Below are positions 1-4,916 of a stretch of 5,296 nt of DNA, piece by piece; the first letter of the stretch is position 1, and every line of letters starts with the position of its first letter. The position numbers and the translations under genes were made by a program. The notes below the pieces were generated by a model. It was given only the letters and a program-made list of their open reading frames with translations, ran no database searches and was not told where the DNA came from. Source of the stretch: an uncultured Oscillospiraceae bacterium (GTDB taxonomy: Bacteria > Bacillota > Clostridia > UBA1381); contig CAMNAT010000177.1 of the NCBI GenBank assembly GCA_946531785.1, positions 1-5,296 of the forward strand, read 5' to 3'.

Positions 1-1827
1 GCTTCTGGCGTATCTTCCGTTGCCGAAATTCCGGGCTTTAGCGGCTGTTTCAAATATCTCATATAATTTGCCCTCCGAATCGGGGTTTATAATATTCTCT
101 TTTTTTGCTGCCATCAGCCTTGTTATATCAACAAGCTCCCGGGGTGAGTAGTCCTCAAAGCGGACATTGAACGCGATCCTTGATCTCAGTCCGGGATTCC
201 TGTCGAGAAACTCATCCATCTCCTTCGGATATCCGGCAAATATAACTATCGTTTCGTTTCTGCGGTTTTCCATTTCCTGAACGATCGTGTTGATAGCTTC
301 ATCACCGTACATAGCCTCCTTGCTGTCAAGGAGAGAATATGCCTCATCGATAAACAGCACGCCGCCGTGCGCCGCTTCAAATGCGCTCCGAACAAGCGGC
401 GCGGTGTGACCTACATATTTTCCAATAAGGTCAGCTCTGCCTACCTCTGTCAGTCCTCCGTTTTTTATCACACCGTTATCCTTGAGGATCTGGGCAAACA
501 GTCTGGCAACGGTCGTCTTAGCGGTTCCGGGATTGCCCGTAAACACCATATGCATTGACGGCGACTCTGTTTTCTTGTCGAACTGCTTGTAGAGCTTCTG
601 TATTTTATAGTAGTCAAGCGCGTTATATATTATCTTCTTCACGCTTTGGAGTCCAATCATGGAATCAAGCTCCTTTAACGCTTTGCCAAGTGGCTTATCG
701 TTGCTGTAAGCTTCCTTTCTTTTTATTTCCGAATACTGCGGATAGATATTATTCCGTATATATTGCTGATACCAATCATCGAAATGCTGTGATAATTCAA
801 TGCAGGAATATGCTTTTTCTTCATCCAAGCCGTTAAAGAGGTCGTCTGTCGGTTTTATACCCAGCTTTTGCGCTTTGCTGAACAGGTATTTTTTTGCATG
901 TTCTCCGACCGCGTTTTCGGGATATATCTCTATAAATGCTGTGTTGGTATTATTGTAGATCGCATCAGTCTCCTTTTCGCAAACGGTCGGCAGAACAAAG
1001 ATAGTTAACACATCGCGGCTGAACTTATTTATGATTCTTGATACCTTCTCTATATACTCGCATAGGGTGTTGCAGCTGAAAGCGACATCCGCATATCTGT
1101 CTGTTTCCAGCTTGAGAACGACTGTACCCCCGGCTTGAATGGAATATATACTATACATATCAAGTCTGTCTCTCGGCACATATCCGCCTATTGATAATTC
1201 ACAGTACCGTTTTGAGTACAGTCGGTTGTTATCATACAGGGAGGATATCAACGCCTCTACGATCCCGCAATGATCATCATCGTTATCGCACCGGATGATA
1301 TAATGCACCGGATGATGAAGCTTGCCGGTCTCGTTTTTTACCATATAGATCCTATCTATTTCAGGAATGAGGCTGTTGTCGTATAAAAGCTCCTGCGATA
1401 ATTCCTGTATTTTTTCGCGCGGCATGCTTTGCGCGATCTCTTCGTTATACATGCCGTTAAACTCAAGTGCAAATTCCGATACAAGCTTATTGTAGCTTTC
1501 TATGTACCCGTTCCGCTCGGCTCTTTTCAGATACCGTTTCAGGGTCGAAAGGGATATTTCCTCGCTCGCTTTTACTACCAGCTCCGCTCCCGATATGGAG
1601 TTGAATCCATCTATGAGCGCTTCAGCCGTAAGGCTGCTGCCTGTATCAGATCTGACCGCGGCGACCAATGAGCAGCGGAAATCTGATATATTATAGACTG
1701 CAAGGATCACCTGTTCGTTAAAAAGATAATAAACTGAGTCTGAGTGCTCGCGGCATTCCTTTGCTGAGATCATAATGCTGCCGGCATCCTTTTTTATGCT
1801 TCGTGCTGATATTCTGTAAAAATTCAT
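1..1827 (-). CDS. CbxX/CfxQ (SpoVK-type) AAA+ ATPase, 3' end off the window
   Basis: The reverse strand is open from an ATG at 1827 to the window edge, giving 609 visible residues without a stop. The C-terminal part is a CbxX/CfxQ-type AAA+ module: Walker A GNPGTAKT at residues 431-438, pore-loop-like GKYVGHTA, Walker B VLFIDE at 490-495, a sensor-1 strand IVIFAGYP, arginine-finger segment NPGLRSRI (R548, R550), and sensor-2-like ARNFGNGRYAR at the cut edge. Such proteins are hexameric ATP-driven remodellers; the client here is unknown. Residues 1-160 are unrecognised, and about 170-330 resemble a degenerate AAA module. The Walker A carries Ala where Gly usually precedes the Lys. The start at 1827 has GAGAGG 10 nt upstream; an in-frame ATG at 1845 lacks a ribosome site. 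The SpoVK name is family-level only; no sporulation or type VII secretion neighbour is visible. Confidence 0.93.
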   Translation of the reverse strand, partial: MNFYRISARSIKKDAGSIMISAKECREHSDSVYYLFNEQVILAVYNISDFRCSLVAAVRSDTGSSLTAEALIDGFNSISGAELVVKASEEISLSTLKRYLKRAERNGYIESYNKLVSEFALEFNGMYNEEIAQSMPREKIQELSQELLYDNSLIPEIDRIYMVKNETGKLHHPVHYIIRCDNDDDHCGIVEALISSLYDNNRLYSKRYCELSIGGYVPRDRLDMYSIYSIQAGGTVVLKLETDRYADVAFSCNTLCEYIEKVSRIINKFSRDVLTIFVLPTVCEKETDAIYNNTNTAFIEIYPENAVGEHAKKYLFSKAQKLGIKPTDDLFNGLDEEKAYSCIELSQHFDDWYQQYIRNNIYPQYSEIKRKEAYSNDKPLGKALKELDSMIGLQSVKKIIYNALDYYKIQKLYKQFDKKTESPSMHMVFTGNPGTAKTTVARLFAQILKDNGVIKNGGLTEVGRADLIGKYVGHTAPLVRSAFEAAHGGVLFIDEAYSLLDSKEAMYGDEAINTIVQEMENRRNETIVIFAGYPKEMDEFLDRNPGLRSRIAFNVRFEDYSPRELVDITRLMAAKKENIINPDSEGKLYEIFETAAKARNFGNGRYARS

Positions 1828-1872
1828 AATGGGCGTTCCTCTCATTGAATGATAAGCGTGTTTTGTCTCTTT

Positions 1873-1906
1873 TGATAAGTATATCATGAGTGCTGCACAT
1901 TTTTTC
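1873..1906 (-). promoter_or_regulatory. Promoter of the AAA+ ATPase gene, with a dyad over the -10
   Basis: Reading leftward there is an extended -10, TGA followed by TATACT (1883-1878), about 50 nt before the ATPase start. The -35 at the expected spacing (1906-1901, GAAAAA) is poor, as is common for extended -10 promoters. The -10 lies inside the inverted repeat TGATA-N4-TATCA (1873-1886), so a repressor could bind there. The promoter call is moderate; the operator role is inference. Confidence 0.5.
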
Positions 1907-1931
1907 GGACATAACAATTTTTGAAACATGT

Positions 1932-1960
1932 TTGACATCAAGGCTGTTTTGATATATAAT
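1932..1960 (+). promoter_or_regulatory. Consensus promoter of the D-Ala-D-Ala dipeptidase gene
   Basis: TTGACA (1932-1937), a 17-nt spacer and TATAAT (1955-1960) match the housekeeping sigma consensus exactly. Transcription should start near 1967, giving a leader of about 30 nt. A 10-bp perfect palindrome AAACATGTTT (1924-1933) overlaps the first bases of the -35 and could be an operator (inference). Confidence 0.85.
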
Positions 1961-1997
1961 ATATATAGGTTTTCGCATTATATGAAAGGATGTTTTT

Positions 1998-2651
1998 ATG
2001 GATTTTGAAAAAAAGGTCACTATGGACCCGTCCGGCTTCGTGCTGCTTTCGGAGCATGTTCCTAGTATAATACAGGAGATACGCTATTTTTCAACATATA
2101 ATTTTGTGGGAGACCGCATCGACGGATATGAGGAGCCGGCCGCGCTGCTTACGCGCGAGGCGGCGAGGGCGCTGAAGCTTGTTGCGGGCGAGGTCAACGC
2201 GCAGGGCTACCGCCTGAAGATATATGACGCTTACCGTCCGGTGAGCGCGGTGCGTCATTTCATCCTGTGGGGCATCGAGGACATGGATCTCAGGATGAAG
2301 CCGTATTTTTATCCCGATCTGGAAAAACAGGAGCTTTTCGATAAGGGCTATATTGCTAAGCAGTCCTCGCACAGTCGCGGCAGCACCGTAGATCTCACGC
2401 TTCTTGATATGCGGACGGGCAAGGAGCTGGATATGGGGGGACCGTTCGATCTGTTCAGTGAGGTATCGCATCCCGATTCAAAGAATGTGACTGAGGAGCA
2501 GTTTGAAAACAGGATGCTTTTGCAAAAGGCGATGACAAGGAACGGCTTTTTGCCGTTCGATTATGAGTGGTGGCATTTTACGCTTGAAAATGAGCCGTAT
2601 CCGGATACCTACTTTGAATTTCCTGTCTCGTCAGCTTATCTGAAAAGATAA
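1998..2651 (+). CDS. D-alanyl-D-alanine dipeptidase (VanX/DdpX family, peptidase M15D)
   Basis: The 217-residue protein carries the VanX signature in order: YDAYRP with R80 (transition-state Arg), SSHSRGSTVD with zinc ligand H125 and D132, then EYWH-type motif EWWH with catalytic E190 and zinc ligand H193, and the family-like ending EPYPDTYFEFPV. VanX-type enzymes are zinc dipeptidases that cleave D-Ala-D-Ala. There is no signal peptide, so it should act in the cytoplasm. Length is close to the roughly 200 residues of the family. The start has AAAGGA 7 nt upstream. No vanH or vanA ligase lies beside it, so a role in recycling cell-wall D-Ala-D-Ala, as proposed for solitary homologues, fits better than glycopeptide resistance, which is not supported here. 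No convincing terminator follows it. The exact motif at 190-193 is Glu-Trp-Trp-His. Confidence 0.95.
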   Translation: MDFEKKVTMDPSGFVLLSEHVPSIIQEIRYFSTYNFVGDRIDGYEEPAALLTREAARALKLVAGEVNAQGYRLKIYDAYRPVSAVRHFILWGIEDMDLRMKPYFYPDLEKQELFDKGYIAKQSSHSRGSTVDLTLLDMRTGKELDMGGPFDLFSEVSHPDSKNVTEEQFENRMLLQKAMTRNGFLPFDYEWWHFTLENEPYPDTYFEFPVSSAYLKR

Positions 2652-2698
2652 TGTATTTATATGCCTTGAAAGCATAACTGAGTATGTAGTATAGGTAT

Positions 2699-2727
2699 TT
2701 GACAAATTGTGACTTTGAGCTTATAAT
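2699..2727 (+). promoter_or_regulatory. Consensus promoter of the cyclophilin-like exported protein
   Basis: TTGACA (2699-2704), a 17-nt spacer and TATAAT (2722-2727) form a second perfect consensus promoter, 34 bp before the coding start. The start site should be near 2734. It makes this gene independently transcribed even though it lies downstream of the dipeptidase in the same orientation. Confidence 0.85.
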
Positions 2728-2760
2728 GTATATGAGACTAAATTCCGGAGGACAAATACC

Positions 2761-3456
2761 ATGAAAAAAGCAGTATCTGTTTTAATGAGCCTTGTTATCG
2801 CAGCAACGGTATCCGCATGCGCTTTTGCGGAAAATATCAGGGTCACAAATACCGCGATCACCGCGGAGGATATCCCGGAAAACGGAACGATCATAGCAGT
2901 CTTGTATGACAGTGACGGAGCGCTTACGGGGTTAAAGACATATAAGGGAACGGAAACGGCAAAATATGCCGAGGATATGGCAAATGCACTTCCGGATTCG
3001 GAAATGATAAAGGTTTTTGTGTGGGATATGGAGAATATAAAGCCGTTAGGCAAGGTCTATGGTGACAAGCTTGATGCTTTGCCGTCAGGCGAGCCGGAGG
3101 CGGAAAAGAGTTTGCATATGAAGATCGGCGATACCGCAGCTGAGGTCGAGTGGGAGGATAACGAGGCTGTGACCGCATTGAAAGAGCTGTGCAAAACAGA
3201 GCCGCTAACTATAAAGATGTCCAAATACGGCGGCTTTGAGCAGGTTGGCGGCATAGGAAAGAGCCTGCCGAGAAATGATGTCAGCATCACGACCTCGCCC
3301 GGCGATGTGATCCTGTATTCAGGCAATCAGCTTGTTGTGTTTTACGGCTCAAATCAATGGGCATATACAAGGCTCGGGCACATCATCGACAAAACTCAGT
3401 CTGAACTGTCAGAGCTTTTAGGCGGCGAAAATGTGACGATCACGATAAGTATGTAA
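2761..3456 (+). CDS. Exported protein with cyclophilin-like C-terminal domain
   Basis: The 231-residue product begins with a signal peptide: KK, then a hydrophobic stretch to about residue 19. Cleavage could be type I after AFA (residue 23), or type II at C20 in VSAC, which would make it a lipoprotein. Residues 24-110 form a beta-rich domain seen in many secreted proteins of gut Clostridia, with the hallmarks TAEDIPENG, AVLYDSDGAL and VFVWDMENIKPL. Residues about 118-231 match the cyclophilin-like family (MKIGD, DNEAVTALKEL, LPRND, PGDVILY, AYTRLGHI, NVTITIS). These folds resemble peptidyl-prolyl isomerases, but activity in this small bacterial subgroup is not established. GGAGG lies 9 nt upstream of the ATG. 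The N-terminal domain is recognised from memory of recurring sequences, without a certain family name. Confidence 0.88.
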   Translation: MKKAVSVLMSLVIAATVSACAFAENIRVTNTAITAEDIPENGTIIAVLYDSDGALTGLKTYKGTETAKYAEDMANALPDSEMIKVFVWDMENIKPLGKVYGDKLDALPSGEPEAEKSLHMKIGDTAAEVEWEDNEAVTALKELCKTEPLTIKMSKYGGFEQVGGIGKSLPRNDVSITTSPGDVILYSGNQLVVFYGSNQWAYTRLGHIIDKTQSELSELLGGENVTITISM

Positions 3457-3540
3457 GGTAAATAAAGCCTTATACGGAAACGCATGAGGATGAGTCTTGT
3501 GTGCGAGCAGCTAATCAGCAGTGCGTAAATATGAACACCA

Positions 3541-3576
3541 GAGCAGCGGGGTGTTTTGTCTTCGCTGTTCTTTTTC
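3541..3576 (+). terminator. Intrinsic terminator after the cyclophilin-like gene
   Basis: GAGCAGCG (3541-3548) pairs with CGCTGTTC (3563-3570), 8 bp with one G-U, followed at once by TTTTTCT. It lies 85 nt after the stop of the exported protein and just before the next promoter. A second helix, AACACC (3534-3539) with GGTGTT (3550-3555), interleaves with it, so an H-type pseudoknot is also possible. Confidence 0.65.
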
Positions 3577-3585
3577 TGCCCGGTA

Positions 3586-3615
3586 TTGACTTATGTTGAA
3601 CATCTATGTTATAAT
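3586..3615 (+). promoter_or_regulatory. Promoter of the small hydrophobic peptide gene
   Basis: TTGACT (3586-3591), an 18-nt spacer and TATAAT (3610-3615) predict a start near 3622. The spacer holds the dyad ATGTT-G-AACAT (3593-3603), a possible operator. It points to the 34-residue peptide 137 nt downstream, with no other gene between. Confidence 0.75.
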
Positions 3616-3639
3616 AGTATCAGCGATTACAAATCGTTA

Positions 3640-3655
3640 GATCAATCTATTGATC
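3640..3655 (+). promoter_or_regulatory. 5' hairpin or operator dyad in the peptide leader
   Basis: GATCAA-TCTA-TTGATC is a perfect inverted repeat about 18 nt into the predicted transcript. As RNA it gives a 6-bp hairpin with a 4-nt loop near the 5' end, a type of structure that stabilises toxin mRNAs. As DNA it could be an operator. The sequence does not decide between these. Confidence 0.45.
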
Positions 3656-3693
3656 CGGATAGAAAACGAAATAGGACGGCACGACTGATTCCG

Positions 3694-3748
3694 CTTCCGC
3701 TTAGTGGGAGAGAAAATAGGTAAAACTATTTTTATACCATTACGGAAG
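3694..3748 (+). promoter_or_regulatory. Leader stem-loop that hides the ribosome site of the small peptide
   Basis: Three nested helices stack into one arm. CTTCCG (3694-3699) pairs with CGGAAG (3743-3748). After a 2-nt bulge, TAGTGG (3702-3707) pairs with CCATTA (3737-3742). After an internal loop, AAAATAG (3713-3719) pairs with CTATTTT (3726-3732) around a 6-nt loop. Together this is 19 bp with one G-U. The 3' strand of the outer helix is the ribosome site GGAAGG (3744-3749), so translation should be blocked while the arm is folded. Hidden ribosome sites are typical of type I toxin mRNAs. The pairing is read directly from sequence; the regulatory effect is inference. Confidence 0.7.
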
Positions 3749-3758
3749 GGTGATGCAC

Positions 3759-3863
3759 ATGAGCGATTTGATAACCTTATTATTTAATGTGGTATATCTT
3801 ATGCTTGCGATAGCATTTATAAAAATGCTGATCAAGCTGCTTGATGTGATAGATAAAAAATAG
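3759..3863 (+). CDS. 34-residue hydrophobic peptide, putative type I toxin
   Basis: The peptide starts MSDLITLLFNVVYL, continues as one uninterrupted hydrophobic helix to about residue 28 with only K22 and K26 inside it, and ends in the charged tail DVIDKK. This is the pattern of membrane-acting type I toxins (Fst/Ldr, TxpA, BsrG types), though I do not see clear homology to a named family. GGAAGG lies 9 nt before this ATG; an in-frame ATG at 3753 sits only 3 nt from it and is less likely. The gene has its own promoter, a 137-nt structured leader, and on the other strand an RNA that ends within its last codons. Alternatives are a small membrane regulator or a chance frame, but the promoter, ribosome site and antisense transcript together argue for a real gene. 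Confidence 0.7.
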   Translation: MSDLITLLFNVVYLMLAIAFIKMLIKLLDVIDKK

Positions 3864-3942
3864 TCGTCCATTCCGCCAAATGAACGACTATTAAATGTTT
3901 TTAATATAGTTTAAGCGGAACGGTTTAGCCGTCTCCGTTTCT
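3853..3942 (-). ncRNA. Putative antisense RNA antitoxin, about 90 nt
   Basis: A consensus promoter on the reverse strand (3977-3949) and a strong terminator (3892-3855) define an RNA of about 90 nt with no reading frame of note. It folds into two hairpins: 8 bp with one bulge around 3937-3916, and the 14-bp terminator stem. It is fully complementary to the 3' untranslated region and to the last codons of the small peptide mRNA. Overlapping 3' ends between a toxin mRNA and its antisense RNA are known from Bacillus pairs such as txpA/RatA and bsrG/SR4. The exact ends are estimated from the promoter and the U-run. Confidence 0.65.
3855..3892 (-). terminator. Terminator of the antisense RNA, inside the 3' end of the peptide gene
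   Basis: Arms 3859-3872 and 3879-3892 make a 14-bp stem with a 6-nt loop, followed on the reverse strand by a run of T from the A-tract at 3855-3860. The single imperfect position (3868/3883) is a G-U pair in reverse-strand RNA but an A-C mismatch in forward-strand RNA, so the element fits leftward transcription better. It covers the stop codon of the small peptide. Confidence 0.8.
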
Positions 3943-3946
3943 ATCT
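3916..3946 (+). terminator. Possible terminator of the peptide mRNA
   Basis: CGGA-ACGG (3916-3923) pairs with CCGT-TCCG (3929-3937, one bulged C at 3933) around a 5-nt loop, followed by TTTCTATCT. It could end the peptide mRNA at about 320 nt. Its complement is the first hairpin of the antisense RNA. The T-run is interrupted, so some transcripts may continue to the terminator at 4011-4043. Confidence 0.45.
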
Positions 3947-3948
3947 GT

Positions 3949-3977
3949 ATAATATCATATTCATGTGCATTTGTCAA
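3949..3977 (-). promoter_or_regulatory. Consensus promoter of the antisense RNA
   Basis: On the reverse strand TTGACA (3977-3972) is followed by a 17-nt spacer and TATTAT (3954-3949), with an extended TGA just before the -10. The start should be near 3942. No reverse-strand coding sequence follows, so it drives a non-coding RNA into the small peptide gene. Confidence 0.75.
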
Positions 3978-4010
3978 GTATAATTAAAATGAAACATGTA
4001 AGACCAATAA

Positions 4011-4043
4011 AAAGGCAGGAGGATGTTTTTCCTTCTGTTTTTT
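4011..4043. terminator. Bidirectional terminator between the peptide locus and the XRE gene
   Basis: CAGGAGGA (4016-4023) pairs with TCCTTCTG (4030-4037) around TGTTTT, flanked by A-rich 4011-4013 and T-run 4038-4043. Rightward it is a full 8-bp stem with one G-U and a T6 tail. Leftward it has one A-C mismatch and a T5 tail, and would end the XRE gene, whose stop codon sits in the flank. Confidence 0.7.
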
Positions 4044-4365
4044 ATTTATGCGGTTTAGTTTTCTCTGAAATTGTCCTTATTAGCTCTAACACCAAATTTC
4101 TGTCTTTTTCGTCAAGAGTCTGATAGAGCGCAAATAACTCTTGAACTTCTGCGGGAACCTCGGTCAGATCACCTTCGGCAAAGAATTGAGCCATTGTGAT
4201 CCCGAATCCGTCACACAATTTTTCTAAGCTATAAATCGTCGGTTGCATACCTCTTTTAAATGTATTTGTAATTGTGCTTTGTGATAAGCCGGATTTTTTT
4301 GCTGTCATATAATGACTCCAGCCTCTTTCGTTCTGTAGCTGCTCCAGTCGTTTTAAAACATCCAT
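4042..4365 (-). CDS. XRE-family helix-turn-helix transcriptional regulator
   Basis: The 107-residue protein has an N-terminal Cro/C1-type DNA-binding domain at about residues 3-65. The helix-turn-helix is seen in YMTAKKSGLSQSTITNTFKR (19-38) and is followed by the family-typical SLEKLCDGFGITMAQFF. Residues 73-100 (EVQELFALYQTLDEKDRN and onward) form a C-terminal helix of the sort that mediates dimers. It is short and complete for this class. GGGGT lies 7 nt before the ATG, a modest ribosome site. The gene diverges from the lipoprotein at 4504 with overlapping promoters, so it probably represses its own gene and may control the lipoprotein. It ends at the bidirectional terminator and is not obviously tied to the small peptide locus beyond it. 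Confidence 0.93.
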   Translation of the reverse strand: MDVLKRLEQLQNERGWSHYMTAKKSGLSQSTITNTFKRGMQPTIYSLEKLCDGFGITMAQFFAEGDLTEVPAEVQELFALYQTLDEKDRNLVLELIRTISEKTKPHK

Positions 4366-4402
4366 ATAAAATACCCCAAAAATATTTATAGTCTATATTT
4401 GT

Positions 4403-4431
4403 ATTATAACGCTTGACTTATACACACTAAA
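4403..4431 (-). promoter_or_regulatory. Promoter of the XRE regulator
   Basis: The reverse strand has TATAAT at 4408-4403, 38 nt before the ATG. The -35 region at 4431-4426 (TTTAGT) is weak. It lies back to back with the lipoprotein promoter, so the two RNA polymerase sites overlap and cannot easily be used together. Confidence 0.5.
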
Positions 4432-4441
4432 AGAGTAAAAT
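4413..4441 (+). promoter_or_regulatory. Promoter of the small lipoprotein
   Basis: TTGACT (4413-4418), a 17-nt spacer and TAAAAT (4436-4441) place the start near 4448 and leave a leader of about 55 nt. The -35 is only 4 bp from the -10 of the oppositely directed XRE promoter. Confidence 0.65.
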
Positions 4442-4503
4442 GGTAATGTAAAGATTTACTTTATTAGACTATATGTATTAAAATTAAATTTGAGGAGTGC
4501 ATT

Positions 4504-4845
4504 ATGAAAAAATTAACAGGACTAATCATTACATTGATACTGCTTACAGGCTGTGCAAAGATAAGCATACAAACTGCGGACAGCACCGCATCACAAAAAC
4601 CGGAACCGATAATAACGGCAGAGCCGACACAAACGGAAACACCAACAGAACATGTCCATGAAGCAATAAAACAAGACGAAACGCAAGAAACAACATATAT
4701 TTTAAACATAAACACAAAGAAATTTCACTACCCGACCTGCACCGGCGCGAAGCAGATAAAGGATAAAAACAAGCGGGAGCTTACCGGAAGCAGGGATGAA
4801 TTGATATCGCAGGGCTATGAGCCGTGTAAAATGTGTAAGCCGTAA
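4504..4845 (+). CDS. Small lipoprotein with Ada-like Cys/His metal-site tail
   Basis: The 113-residue product has a lipoprotein signal, MKKLTGLIITLILLTGC, with lipobox LTGC and the lipidated Cys at 17. Residues 18-63 are a Thr/Pro/Glu/Gln-rich, probably flexible linker. Residues 64-113 form a compact module: YILNINTKKFHYPTC, then GSRDELISQGYEPC and CKMCKP. H75, C79, C108 and C111 could bind zinc. The module resembles the Ada-type zinc-binding tail that also ends some clostridial metallo-beta-lactamase-fold and nuclease proteins (recalled, not searched). GAGGAG is 6 nt before the ATG. Its gene diverges from the XRE regulator. The function is unknown; a surface metal- or DNA-binding role is only a guess. 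Confidence 0.85.
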   Translation: MKKLTGLIITLILLTGCAKISIQTADSTASQKPEPIITAEPTQTETPTEHVHEAIKQDETQETTYILNINTKKFHYPTCTGAKQIKDKNKRELTGSRDELISQGYEPCKMCKP

Positions 4846-4870
4846 AATAACAAAACATATTTTAAACTCA

Positions 4871-4897
4871 CAGACGAGGGGACGGTTCTCCCGTCTG
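4871..4897 (+). repeat. Small hairpin after the lipoprotein gene
   Basis: CAGACG (4871-4876) pairs with CGTCTG (4892-4897), and GGGG (4878-4881) with CTCC (4888-4891), around an ACGGTT loop with one bulged A. It is 25 nt past the lipoprotein stop, but an A-run and not a T-run follows, so it may protect the mRNA end and is not a classical terminator. The string GGGGACGGTTCTC recurs in intergenic regions of Firmicutes as I recall it, so it may be a dispersed element. Confidence 0.5.
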
Positions 4898-4916
4898 AAA
4901 AGTAAAACTCAAAACT

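Larger units (their letters stand above)
4387..4474. promoter_or_regulatory. Paired TAGWCTATAT elements, candidate XRE operators
   Basis: TAGTCTATAT (4389-4398) and TAGACTATAT (4465-4474) are near-identical; the core TAGTCTA is the reverse complement of TAGACTA. Each is followed by GTATTA within a few bases. One lies just inside the predicted start of the XRE transcript, the other just inside that of the lipoprotein, 76 bp apart. This suits binding sites for the neighbouring XRE protein (inference). Confidence 0.45.

Noticed and set aside
367..836. Two forward open frames opposite the ATPase
   Set aside because: They lie antisense to a well-supported AAA+ coding region, lack family signatures and lack ribosome sites; they are shadows.
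1718..2020. Reverse open frame of 100 residues across the ATPase start and divergent promoter region
   Set aside because: It runs in another frame over the ATPase N-terminus and across both promoters, with no recognisable domain and no ribosome site.
2091..2471. Reverse open frame opposite the dipeptidase
   Set aside because: Shadow of the GC-richer VanX-type gene; no independent start signals or motifs.
3457..3530. Weak hairpin TAAGG/CCTTA just after the cyclophilin-like gene
   Set aside because: Only 5 bp with no T-run; the stem at 3541-3576 is a far better terminator.
3531..3599. 22-codon frame starting MNTRAAGC over the terminator
   Set aside because: No ribosome site before the ATG, and the sequence is better explained by the terminator and the next promoter.
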